A stretch of DNA of 64,000 nucleotides from a bacterium (GTDB lineage: Bacteria > Pseudomonadota > Alphaproteobacteria > Rickettsiales > RI-342). The translations under genes were made by a program, and so were the position numbers. Below are positions 25,379-32,957 of the stretch, piece after piece. The stretch spans positions 48,884 to 112,883 of the forward strand of contig WGMV01000020.1 in NCBI GenBank assembly GCA_016124905.1, written 5' to 3'. The notes beneath the pieces are model-generated. The model searched no databases and had not been told where the DNA came from. It saw only the letters and a list, made by a program, of their open reading frames with translations. Within the stretch, counting starts at the first letter, position 1, and every line of letters starts with the position of its first letter.

Positions 25379-27199
25379 ATGACAGACACAAGCCGCCAAG
25401 CCACCTTCATCCTCCAGCAAACCTATGGCTATCCACAATTCCGTGGCGAGCAGGAGGCCATCATCGCCCATGTTGCATCGGGCGGCCATGCCTTTGTGTT
25501 GATGCCGACGGGCGGCGGCAAATCCCTTTGTTATCAGATTCCTTCCCTCATGCGTCCGGGCGTTGGAATCATCGTCTCGCCGCTGATTGCCCTGATGCAG
25601 GACCAGGTGGCCGCCATGCAGCAGCTCGGCATAAAAGCGGCCGCCATTCATTCCGGCATAGAAAGCGGCGAGATTGGTTATATACGCCGCCAGCTTCAGG
25701 AAAACGCGCTCGACATGCTCTATGTCGCACCGGAACGGCTGCTGATGGATGATTTCCTGACCTTGCTGGATTCCACGCGCATCGCGCTTTTTGCCATCGA
25801 TGAAGCGCACTGTGTCTCGCAATGGGGGCATGATTTCCGTCCGCATTACACACAGCTTTCTTTACTGGCAGAGCGTTTTCCCAACGTGCCGCGCATCGCC
25901 ATGACCGCCACGGCGGATGCCCCCACGCGCAAGGACATCATCGAGCGCCTGCAGCTGAAGCAAGGCAGGCATTTCGTCGCCGGTTTCGACCGGCCCAACA
26001 TTCATTACAGCATCCTGCCTCGCAACAACGCTAGGCAGCAACTGCTGCAGTTCATTCGGGAGAAACATGCCGAAGACAGCGGCATTGTCTATTGCCATTC
26101 ACGCGGAAAAACGGAAGAAACAGCCGCCTGGCTGAAGGAACAGGGCATCACCGCCCTTGCCTACCACGCGGGGATGGACAGCGAAGCCCGCACCCGTCAT
26201 CAGCAGCGTTTCCTCCAGGAAGAAAACATCGTCATGGCGGCCACCATCGCCTTCGGCATGGGCATCCACAAGCCCGATGTGCGGTTTGTAGCGCACATGA
26301 GCATCCCCAAAAACATCGAAGCCTATTACCAGGAAACAGGCCGTGCGGGCCGCGATGGCCTGCCCGCCAGCGCCATCATGTTCTACGGCATGGGTGACGC
26401 TGCCTTGCAGCGCAGCTTCATCGATGACTCCACCGCGCCGGAACCGCAGAAGCACATTGAACGGCAGAAGCTCTCTGCCCTGCTCGGCCTATGCGAAGCC
26501 GCGGGCTGCCGCCGACAGATCATGCTGAACTATTTCGGCGACAGCGGCGCCCCCTGCGGCCATTGCGACAACTGCAACAGCGCGCCCGAAACTTTTGACG
26601 GAACCGAATCCGCCCGGAAGGCGCTCTCCTGCGTATACCGCACCGGGCAGCGTTTCGGCGCAAAATACGCCATCGACGTGCTCATCGGCAAGCCGGATGA
26701 ACGCATGCGGCAATTCGGCCATGACAAAGTAAGCACATTTGGCATTGGGAAGGAACATTCCGCACAGGAATGGCAGAGCATCTTCCGCCAGCTTGTTGCC
26801 CGGCATTTCCTGAAAGTAGACAGCATGGGTCATGGCGGATTGAGCATCACGCCGGAAGGATTCGCTTTTCTCAAGGAAAAACAGAATCTCCAACTGCGAA
26901 GAATAACCGTGAAACGCAAAGGGCTGGCGCAGGAAAAAAAATATTCTTCCGAAACACAGGCCCCGTCCGATACCGGCATGTTCCACGCCTTGAAAGCAGA
27001 GCGCCTGCGCCTGGCAAAAGCGCAGAACCTTCCGCCTTATGTTATTTTTCATGACAAGACATTGCATGAAATGGCCAGCCAAAAACCTTCCAGCGTTGCC
27101 GCCCTGCGCGGCATCAGTGGCGTGGGGGAACAGAAAATACGCCTCTACGGCGAGCAGTTTCTGGCTATCATCCGGCAATATGCGGAGGAAACCGCATAA
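25379..27199 (+). CDS. recQ: ATP-dependent DNA helicase RecQ
   Basis: 606 residues from ATG 25379; ATG 25334 in the same frame would add 15 residues and cannot be excluded. Helicase motifs are complete: FRGEQEAII (motif 0), MPTGGGKSLCYQ (Walker A), DEAHCVSQWGHDFRP (DEAH and aromatic loop), AMTATA, and motif VI QETGRAGRDGLP. The zinc-binding CR...CGHCDNC follows, then a winged helix and an HRDC domain near the C-terminus (LRLAKAQNLPPYVIFHDKTL). It unwinds DNA 3' to 5' in recombination and fork repair. The divergent promoter region with the HTTM partner is only about 85 bases. Confidence 0.95.
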   Translation: MTDTSRQATFILQQTYGYPQFRGEQEAIIAHVASGGHAFVLMPTGGGKSLCYQIPSLMRPGVGIIVSPLIALMQDQVAAMQQLGIKAAAIHSGIESGEIGYIRRQLQENALDMLYVAPERLLMDDFLTLLDSTRIALFAIDEAHCVSQWGHDFRPHYTQLSLLAERFPNVPRIAMTATADAPTRKDIIERLQLKQGRHFVAGFDRPNIHYSILPRNNARQQLLQFIREKHAEDSGIVYCHSRGKTEETAAWLKEQGITALAYHAGMDSEARTRHQQRFLQEENIVMAATIAFGMGIHKPDVRFVAHMSIPKNIEAYYQETGRAGRDGLPASAIMFYGMGDAALQRSFIDDSTAPEPQKHIERQKLSALLGLCEAAGCRRQIMLNYFGDSGAPCGHCDNCNSAPETFDGTESARKALSCVYRTGQRFGAKYAIDVLIGKPDERMRQFGHDKVSTFGIGKEHSAQEWQSIFRQLVARHFLKVDSMGHGGLSITPEGFAFLKEKQNLQLRRITVKRKGLAQEKKYSSETQAPSDTGMFHALKAERLRLAKAQNLPPYVIFHDKTLHEMASQKPSSVAALRGISGVGEQKIRLYGEQFLAIIRQYAEETA

Positions 27200-27293
27200 C
27201 TGACAGGGTCTTTATCTTTTTACGCATGATGGATGCTTTTATTTTAGACTGCCGAAGATACGGTGCCCTTACTCAAAAATAAGGAGCAAAATT

Positions 27294-27455
27294 ATGGCTG
27301 ACAATCAGAACAAAAACACCTCCATGTGGGGCGCTTCCAATGTAACCGGGAAATCCGGCACCTACCATACGACCTATGGCATCGATGTTCATAAACCCAA
27401 TGGCGTGGCGCCTCAGCATATCTGGCGCATTTTTCCAACCCGTTCCGGCGCTTGA
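27294..27455 (+). CDS. Small protein, translationally coupled to endonuclease V
   Basis: 53 residues from ATG 27294, with AAGGAG at a good distance (27281-27286). The sequence is hydrophilic (MADNQNKNTSMWGASNVTGK, then GTYHTTYGIDVHKPNG), with no membrane helix and ending PTRSGA. The stop and the ATG of the endonuclease V gene share one base (TGATG), a classic coupling arrangement. I recognise no family. Strong ribosome binding site, tight coupling and sensible codon use make it a likely real gene; too short for usual annotation cut-offs. Confidence 0.65.
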   Translation: MADNQNKNTSMWGASNVTGKSGTYHTTYGIDVHKPNGVAPQHIWRIFPTRSGA

Positions 27456-28153
27456 TGATAATAGCCGCTCCATTCCATCTACCATCATCCGAAGCGCAGG
27501 CGCGCAAAATGCAGGATGCCCTGCGCGCAAACATCCTGCTTCAGGATGATGGCGGGGAAACAGGGCTCATTGCCGGCATCGATGTGGGGTATGACAATAG
27601 GCGAGGATTGGCGCACGCCGCCATCGTCACCATGTATCCCGATGATTTGAAACCGGTTGAGCAGATCCAGCATGATGTGCCGGTGGATTTTCCTTATATC
27701 CCCGGCCTGCTGGCATTTCGCGAAATTCCCGCCATTCTGGCCGCCTTAGCTCAATTGAAAAAAGCACCTGACCTGCTGATGGTGGATGGGCATGGCATTG
27801 CTCACCCCAGGCGCATGGGCATTGCCGCGCATCTGGGTGTCATCCTCGATATGCCGAGCATGGGCGTTGCCAAATCACGCCTAACCGGCAGGTTCGAGAT
27901 GCCTGCCACCGCCAAGGGCAGCCAAAGCCCCCTGATGGTGGACAAGGAGCAGATCGGGGTGGTTCTCCGCAGCAAAGACAATATAAACCCGCTATTCATT
28001 TCTCCCGGCCATCGTATGACCATGCAACGCGCGGTAGACATTACCCTGCGCTGCCTAACCCGCTACAAGCTTCCAGAACCCACCCGCCTGGCCGATAAAT
28101 TCTCCAAATGCCCAAAAACAAAACCTCGTCAGACAAGCCTTCTGGAAGCGTAA
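27455..28153 (+). CDS. nfi: Endonuclease V (deoxyinosine 3'-endonuclease)
   Basis: 232 residues. The catalytic acidic residues are visible: D43 in AGIDVGYDN, E90 in GLLAFREIP and D111 in MVDGHGIAHPRR, with YIPGLLAFRE and GVAKSRLTG as family signatures. The enzyme nicks DNA at the second bond 3' to deoxyinosine and so starts repair of deaminated adenine. It starts on the stop of the small 53-residue protein. Residues after about 205 are Lys-rich and probably flexible. Together with RecQ immediately upstream it makes a small DNA repair group. Confidence 0.93.
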   Translation: MIIAAPFHLPSSEAQARKMQDALRANILLQDDGGETGLIAGIDVGYDNRRGLAHAAIVTMYPDDLKPVEQIQHDVPVDFPYIPGLLAFREIPAILAALAQLKKAPDLLMVDGHGIAHPRRMGIAAHLGVILDMPSMGVAKSRLTGRFEMPATAKGSQSPLMVDKEQIGVVLRSKDNINPLFISPGHRMTMQRAVDITLRCLTRYKLPEPTRLADKFSKCPKTKPRQTSLLEA

Positions 28154-28155
28154 CG

Positions 28156-28287
28156 TTACCGAGGGTTGGTGAGGGTGACATGGATGGAATGAAGCGTCGT
28201 CCCGACAATCACAAGGATGGCGCCCCAGCACAAGGCTTCCAGCAAATTATCCAGCACCAGGTATTTAGCGAGTTCAGCAACATCCAT
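28156..28287 (-). CDS. Small single-span membrane protein
   Basis: 43 residues from ATG 28287, preceded by AGGGTAAGG. The sequence MDVAELAKYLVLDNLLEALC is followed by one hydrophobic segment (WGAILVIVGTTLHSI) and a short polar end. It lies tail to tail with endonuclease V, two bases apart, and is upstream of the DUF1993 gene on the same strand. The ribosome binding site, the compact fit and the membrane segment favour a real gene; an overlapping plus-strand frame at 28108-28305 inside the end of nfi looks less credible. Function unknown. Confidence 0.55.
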   Translation of the reverse strand: MDVAELAKYLVLDNLLEALCWGAILVIVGTTLHSIHVTLTNPR

Positions 28288-28325
28288 AACCTTACCCTGA
28301 TGTGAGCGATGCTATGTTCTGCGAA

Positions 28326-28862
28326 CTAGGCTGCTTTTTTTAATCCGCCCAGACTATCCATCGCGCCCAGAAAATCCTGCTTGCCAATATCCACGCCGTT
28401 ATGGCGCAAAATGGCGTAGGCAGCGGTCAGATGAAAATAGAAATTCGGAATGACGAAATTCAGCAGATAGGGCTGCCCCTGAAAGCTGACTTCCCGCCCG
28501 CCCAGCTTCAGGCTGATGGCACGGTCTTCACTGCCATCCACCTTGTCGGCCGGGATGCTTTGAATAAAGGCAATGGTTTTGGCCACGCGCTCCTGCAATT
28601 CAGCAAAGCTGCTTTCGGTATCGGCGTAGCTGGGCACCTCCACACCGGCCAGCCTTGCGATGCCGCCTTTCACAATATCGCTGGCAATCTGCACCTGCCG
28701 TGCCAGCGGAAACATATCCGGCGCCAGACGGGCCTGAACGAATACGGAAGGGTTGATCTTCCTGGCCTCGGCGTGTTTGGCCGCTTTTTCCAGAATAAGG
28801 GCGAAATTCTCAAGAAAGCGTACGAATACGGGGGCAGATGCCTGATACATGGAAAGCGACAT
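28326..28862 (-). CDS. DUF1993 family protein
   Basis: 178 residues from ATG 28862, with GGAG upstream. The sequence has the DUF1993 pattern: SMYQASAPVFVRFLENFALI at the start, then KINPSVFVQARLAPDMFPLARQVQ, and a C-terminal HLTAAYAILRHNGVDIGKQDFLG. It is all-helical and related in shape to DinB-like four-helix bundles, with His residues that could bind metal. Function unknown. The gene ends 38 bases from the start of the small membrane protein downstream and is divergent from the PEBP gene. Confidence 0.85.
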   Translation of the reverse strand: MSLSMYQASAPVFVRFLENFALILEKAAKHAEARKINPSVFVQARLAPDMFPLARQVQIASDIVKGGIARLAGVEVPSYADTESSFAELQERVAKTIAFIQSIPADKVDGSEDRAISLKLGGREVSFQGQPYLLNFVIPNFYFHLTAAYAILRHNGVDIGKQDFLGAMDSLGGLKKAA

Positions 28863-28973
28863 AAAAAAACTCCGCAAAGATGAGAGCGCATTTTAACCTT
28901 TTTTGCCTGAAAGGAAATAGCGCTTCCATTGCAATGCATTTATACTGCCCACGCATACGATCTGGAGGTGACG

Positions 28974-29525
28974 ATGAAAAAATCCCTGGCTTTATCTCTG
29001 TGCGGCGCGGCATTGCTGGCCATGCCACTGGCGAACGCGGCCGAGCCCCTCGCCCTGGCCAGCAAGGACATCAAGGCAGGCCAGACCCTGTCGGCCGATC
29101 AGGTTTTCAACGGTTTTGGTTGCGAAGGCAAAAACCTCTCCCCCCAGCTGAGCTGGAAAAACATCCCGGCAAAGACCAAGAGCCTTGCCATCACGGCCTA
29201 TGACCCCGATGCGCCGACGGGCAGCGGCTGGTGGCACTGGGTCGTGTTCAACATCTCCGTCGGCACCACCGAATTGCCAACGGCGGCCAGCGGTTCCAAC
29301 ATGCCATCCGGCGCCATTGAAAGCATGACCGATTACGGCAAGCCCGGTTTCGGCGGCGCCTGCCCGCCCAAGGGCGACAAGCCGCACCATTATATTTTTA
29401 CGTTATGGGCGCTGGATACGGAAAGCCTTCCGCTCGGCCCAAACACGCCAGCAGCACAGGTGGGTTACTACCTGAACCAGCATAAAATCGAAACGGCCAC
29501 CCTGCAGGCGACCTACGCCCGCTAG
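28974..29525 (+). CDS. Periplasmic YbhB/YbcL (PEBP) family protein
   Basis: 183 residues from ATG 28974 with a perfect GGAGGTGA ribosome binding site. A signal peptide (MKKSLALSLCGAALLAMPLA, cut after NAA) is followed by a phosphatidylethanolamine-binding fold: GCEGKNLSPQLSWKNIPA, ITAYDPDAPTGSGWWHWVVF and KPHHYIFTLWALD, which carry the anion-binding Asp, His and Trp residues. Bacterial members are often called Raf kinase inhibitor-like, but the real ligand is not known. The gene overlaps the antiporter gene tail to tail by 4 bases. Confidence 0.9.
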   Translation: MKKSLALSLCGAALLAMPLANAAEPLALASKDIKAGQTLSADQVFNGFGCEGKNLSPQLSWKNIPAKTKSLAITAYDPDAPTGSGWWHWVVFNISVGTTELPTAASGSNMPSGAIESMTDYGKPGFGGACPPKGDKPHHYIFTLWALDTESLPLGPNTPAAQVGYYLNQHKIETATLQATYAR

Positions 29526-31348
29526 GAAGCCACCACGCGAAGGGCCGGCGCATCGTCCACTTCATCTTCCTGAAGGATGCGCTCCAGCTCTCCGCTGGCC
29601 TGTCGGGCAAAGCTGATAAGCTCCGGTTCTTTGTCGAAGAAGGGAAAACTTTCACGCAGCGTTTTCTCGTCATGCTGGCGAAAGCGCTTGGCCTTTTGTT
29701 TTACCTTGGCGGGATCATACCCCAGCATGATCATCGTCTGCTGTGCCATGGTAAGCGAGGAATCAAACAATTCCCGATGAAAATAATCCACACCTGCCTT
29801 ACTCAACTCATAAGCATGGCGCCGGTTGCGCGCGCGCGCCAACACCTTGAGCCTGGGAAAGTTTTCCTTCGCAAGCTTGACGATCTCCAGGCATTTATCC
29901 GCATCATCCACCGCCACCACCAACAGCGTGGCTTTATCCGCCCCGGCATTTTGCAGCAGATCCAGCCGTGAGGCATCGCCGAAATAGCCGCGGCCACCAA
30001 ATTTGCGAAGCAATTCAATCTGGTCGGGGTCTTTTTCCAGAATCGTCACCGGCACGCCCTGCCCACGCAAAAAACGTCCGATAATCTGCCCAAATCGCCC
30101 ATAGCCTGCAATAATGACGCTGTTACTCTCTTCGATGGTATCAAATTCCCTGTCCGGCAGCACACTCATGAAGCAGGGCACCAGAAACTTCTCATTAAAC
30201 ATCATGCAAAACGGCGTCAGCGCCATCGACAAAGCCACAACCAGCGTAAGAAACCCCGACTGCTCAAGGTTCAGCACATTAAAGCTGGAGGCATATTGAA
30301 ACAGCACAAAAGCAAATTCCCCCCCCTGCGCCAGCGCCAGCGCAAACATTCCGTTCTGTTCGCTTCGCAATTCAAACCCGAACCCCAAAACGGAAAGCAC
30401 CAGCGCTTTCACCAGCACCAAAGTAAGCACGGCCAGAGGCACGGCAACGGGATGTGCGGCAAACATGCCAAAATCAATGCTCATGCCAACAGAAAGGAAA
30501 AACAGCCCAAGCAACAATCCCTTGAACGGTTCGATATCCGTCTCCAGTGTGCGGCGATATTCCGAGTTAGCCAGTACCAAACCCGCCAGAAACGCCCCCA
30601 AAGCCGGAGACACGCCGATGCTTTGCATGAGCAGGGTTATACCCACCACCAGCGCCAGCGAGGTCGCCGTAAACACCTCGCGCAAATTGCTTTTGGCAAT
30701 GAAGCGAAATACGTGCCGCGAAAAATATTTGCCGCTTACGACGATCGATGCAATCACCCCGCTGACGATCACAGCCCTCAGCCAGGCAGGAAAGCCGGAT
30801 AACAGGCTTTCATTGACCCCCTTCACATCGGCGGCATCGGCCAATAATGGAATGATAAGCAGAATAGGGATGACAGCAATATCCTGAAAAAGCAGAACGG
30901 CAAATGAACTCTCACCCGCAAAACTTTTGATGAGTCCTTTTTCCTGCAGCATCTGCAGCACGATGGCCGTGGACGACAAGGATAACGCCATGCCGCATGT
31001 CAGGCTGATGCGCCAGTCATAACCAAGCATCACACCTATCAGCGCAAACACTGCACTGGTGGCCACCACCTGCAATCCTCCAAGCCCAACGATGGTACGG
31101 CGCAACCTCCAGAGAACCTCGGGTTCCAACTCCATGCCGATAAGAAACAGCATCATCACCACGCCAAATTCGGCAAAATGCATAATCTGTTCGGGATTTT
31201 GGATAAATGCCAGACCAAATGGACCAATCATCACCCCTGCCACCAGATACCCCAGCACGGACCCGAGCTTGAAGCGGCCGACCAGCGGCACCACCACACT
31301 GCCCGCCAGCAGAAACACGAAAATATTGACCAGCCAGCTATGATCCAC
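29522..31348 (-). CDS. KefB/KefC-type cation:proton antiporter with RCK domain
   Basis: 608 residues. About 12 membrane helices (1-390) carry the CPA2 family pattern (LGSVLGYLVAGVMIGPFGL, GMALSLSSTAIVLQML, ALGAFLAGLVLANSEYR). A cytoplasmic TrkA-N/RCK domain follows at about 405-520 with GYGRFGQIIGRFLRGQGVPV, then EKDPDQIELLRKFG and YFGDASRLDLLQNAGAD. Such proteins export K+ in exchange for H+ and protect against electrophiles or alkaline stress; glutathione control as in E. coli KefC cannot be judged. No ancillary KefF/G flavoprotein is adjacent. The mechanosensitive channel gene lies 32 bases upstream on the same strand, so an osmotic module is plausible. Confidence 0.88.
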   Translation of the reverse strand: MDHSWLVNIFVFLLAGSVVVPLVGRFKLGSVLGYLVAGVMIGPFGLAFIQNPEQIMHFAEFGVVMMLFLIGMELEPEVLWRLRRTIVGLGGLQVVATSAVFALIGVMLGYDWRISLTCGMALSLSSTAIVLQMLQEKGLIKSFAGESSFAVLLFQDIAVIPILLIIPLLADAADVKGVNESLLSGFPAWLRAVIVSGVIASIVVSGKYFSRHVFRFIAKSNLREVFTATSLALVVGITLLMQSIGVSPALGAFLAGLVLANSEYRRTLETDIEPFKGLLLGLFFLSVGMSIDFGMFAAHPVAVPLAVLTLVLVKALVLSVLGFGFELRSEQNGMFALALAQGGEFAFVLFQYASSFNVLNLEQSGFLTLVVALSMALTPFCMMFNEKFLVPCFMSVLPDREFDTIEESNSVIIAGYGRFGQIIGRFLRGQGVPVTILEKDPDQIELLRKFGGRGYFGDASRLDLLQNAGADKATLLVVAVDDADKCLEIVKLAKENFPRLKVLARARNRRHAYELSKAGVDYFHRELFDSSLTMAQQTMIMLGYDPAKVKQKAKRFRQHDEKTLRESFPFFDKEPELISFARQASGELERILQEDEVDDAPALRVVAS

Positions 31349-31380
31349 GTCTCTGTCCCTGAATGATGCTAGCGCCCATG

Positions 31381-32706
31381 TTAGCGCTTTTTACGCGATC
31401 TACCAGTGTTCCGAACCGGTCGGGGTGTTTTGGCGGCTACCGGGGCCTCCATATAAGCGGGCGCTTCACCCCCACGCTTGGCCGCCAGCCCTTGCTGGAT
31501 GTCGTATCCGCCCGCCTTCTGAAAGGCCCGCAGGTTAAATTCCGGCAGGATGGCATAAAGATGATCGAAAATATCGGACTGGATATTTTCATAGATCGGC
31601 CAGACCGTGCTGTTGGTAAAGCAATAGATCTCCAGCGGCAGCCCCTCGGCCGTCGGCGCAAGCTGGCGCACCATCAGGTTCAGGCCTTGATGCACCGACG
31701 GGTGCGTGCGCAAATAGCGCTCTACATATGCGCGGAACGTGCCGATATTGGTAATGCGCCGCGTATTGACCGATTCCTTGCCGTGCTCGCCCAGCTTTTC
31801 GTTCCAGTCCGCTAGTTCCTTCCCCTTATCGCGAAGATATTCTTCCAGCAGGCGAAAGCGTTTCAGCCGGTCATATTCTTCCTGGTTCAGAAAATGAATG
31901 CTGCTCTGATCAATGAACAGGGACCGCTTGATGCGCCTGCCGCCGGCCTCCTGCATGCCGCGCCAGTTTTTGAAGGAATCGGTAATTAGTTTGCGCGTGG
32001 GAATGGTGGTGATGGTCTTGTCGAAATTCTGCACCTTCACCGTATGCAAGGCGATGTCGATCACATCGCCGTCGGCGTTCAGCTGCGGCATTTCCACCCA
32101 GTCCCCGATACGCACCATATCGCTGGAAGAGATTTGCACGCTGGCAACGAACGACAACAGCGTATCCTGAAAAATCAGGATCAGCACGGCGGTGATCGCC
32201 CCCAGGCCGGACAGCAGAATAAGCGGAGAACGGTCTACCAGGGCGGCAATGATAAGGATGGTCGCCATGAGGAAAATAACGATTTTGGCGATTTGGATAT
32301 AGCCCTTGATCGGCTTGCTGCCCGCATCGGGGCGGCGGTAATAAAGCGTGTTCACCAGGTTGAGAAACGCGCTCAGCGCAAGCGATACTGAAAGAATAAT
32401 AAAGGCAACGCTGACATTGGTGACCACCTGCACGATCGGCGCGGGCAGTTCCGGCACCAGCCGAAGGCCGGTGAGCAGCACCAGAATGGGCACGATATTA
32501 GCCAGACGGCCGATGATGCCGTGGCCGCGCAACGATTCGTCCTTGCCGAAGGATGTGCTGCGCAACAGCCGGTCAAACCCGCGCAGCAACAGTTCTTTCA
32601 CCAGAAAATGAGTGGCCCATACGGCAAAAATCAATCCACCCAGCGCCAGCATGCTCATGGAAAAAGGAGAATCTTTGATCCGGTCAATAAGGTGATCGAG
32701 CATCAT
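31381..32706 (-). CDS. MscS-family mechanosensitive channel, YbdG type
   Basis: 441 residues. Five membrane helices occupy 15-210; the pore-lining segment and beta domain follow (LGAITAVLILIFQDTLLSFV, MVRIGDWVEMPQLNADGDVI, ITTIPTRKLITDSFKNWRGM). The inserted cytoplasmic portion and the typical EAGGRRIKRSLFIDQSSI place it with the long YbdG/MscM branch, which protects against mild osmotic downshock. The Lys/Arg-rich C-terminal tail is probably disordered. The start overlaps the stop of the GNAT-like gene (ATGATG), so the two are coupled. Confidence 0.9.
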   Translation of the reverse strand: MMLDHLIDRIKDSPFSMSMLALGGLIFAVWATHFLVKELLLRGFDRLLRSTSFGKDESLRGHGIIGRLANIVPILVLLTGLRLVPELPAPIVQVVTNVSVAFIILSVSLALSAFLNLVNTLYYRRPDAGSKPIKGYIQIAKIVIFLMATILIIAALVDRSPLILLSGLGAITAVLILIFQDTLLSFVASVQISSSDMVRIGDWVEMPQLNADGDVIDIALHTVKVQNFDKTITTIPTRKLITDSFKNWRGMQEAGGRRIKRSLFIDQSSIHFLNQEEYDRLKRFRLLEEYLRDKGKELADWNEKLGEHGKESVNTRRITNIGTFRAYVERYLRTHPSVHQGLNLMVRQLAPTAEGLPLEIYCFTNSTVWPIYENIQSDIFDHLYAILPEFNLRAFQKAGGYDIQQGLAAKRGGEAPAYMEAPVAAKTPRPVRNTGRSRKKR

Positions 32707-32945
32707 GCGTGCCTTTGCAGCCAGCTGCGTGCATAACCGCAGACGGGATGGATGGTGAGATGCTGTTGCCGGGCATGATCGGCGATATCCTGCATCAGGC
32801 GGCCTGCCGCGCCGGTGCCGCGCAAGGCGGGTGGTGCCTCGACATACAGGATATGAAGCGTCGAACCATCAAGCCGGTAATCGGCAAACGCCGTGTGCCC
32901 CTGCTCTTGCAGTTCAAAGCGATGCGCCGCTTGGTTGTCCTTCAT
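32703..32945 (-). CDS. Small GNAT-type acetyltransferase (YjdJ-like)
   Basis: 80 residues, a minimal GNAT fold: FELQEQGHTAFADYRLDGST, LHILYVEAPPALRGTGAAGRL (with the acetyl-CoA binding RGTGAAGRLM) and HPVCGYARSWLQRHA at the end. This matches the compact GCN5-related family to which YjdJ and human GTLF3b belong. Substrate unknown. It lies 12 bases after gltB on the same strand and overlaps the channel gene, so the three can be read on one transcript. Confidence 0.82.
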   Translation of the reverse strand: MKDNQAAHRFELQEQGHTAFADYRLDGSTLHILYVEAPPALRGTGAAGRLMQDIADHARQQHLTIHPVCGYARSWLQRHA

Positions 32946-32957
32946 GGCCGCCTCCTG

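Noticed and set aside
28108..28305. 65-codon plus-strand frame starting inside the end of nfi
   Set aside because: No proper ribosome binding site, and it overlaps a better-supported small gene on the other strand.
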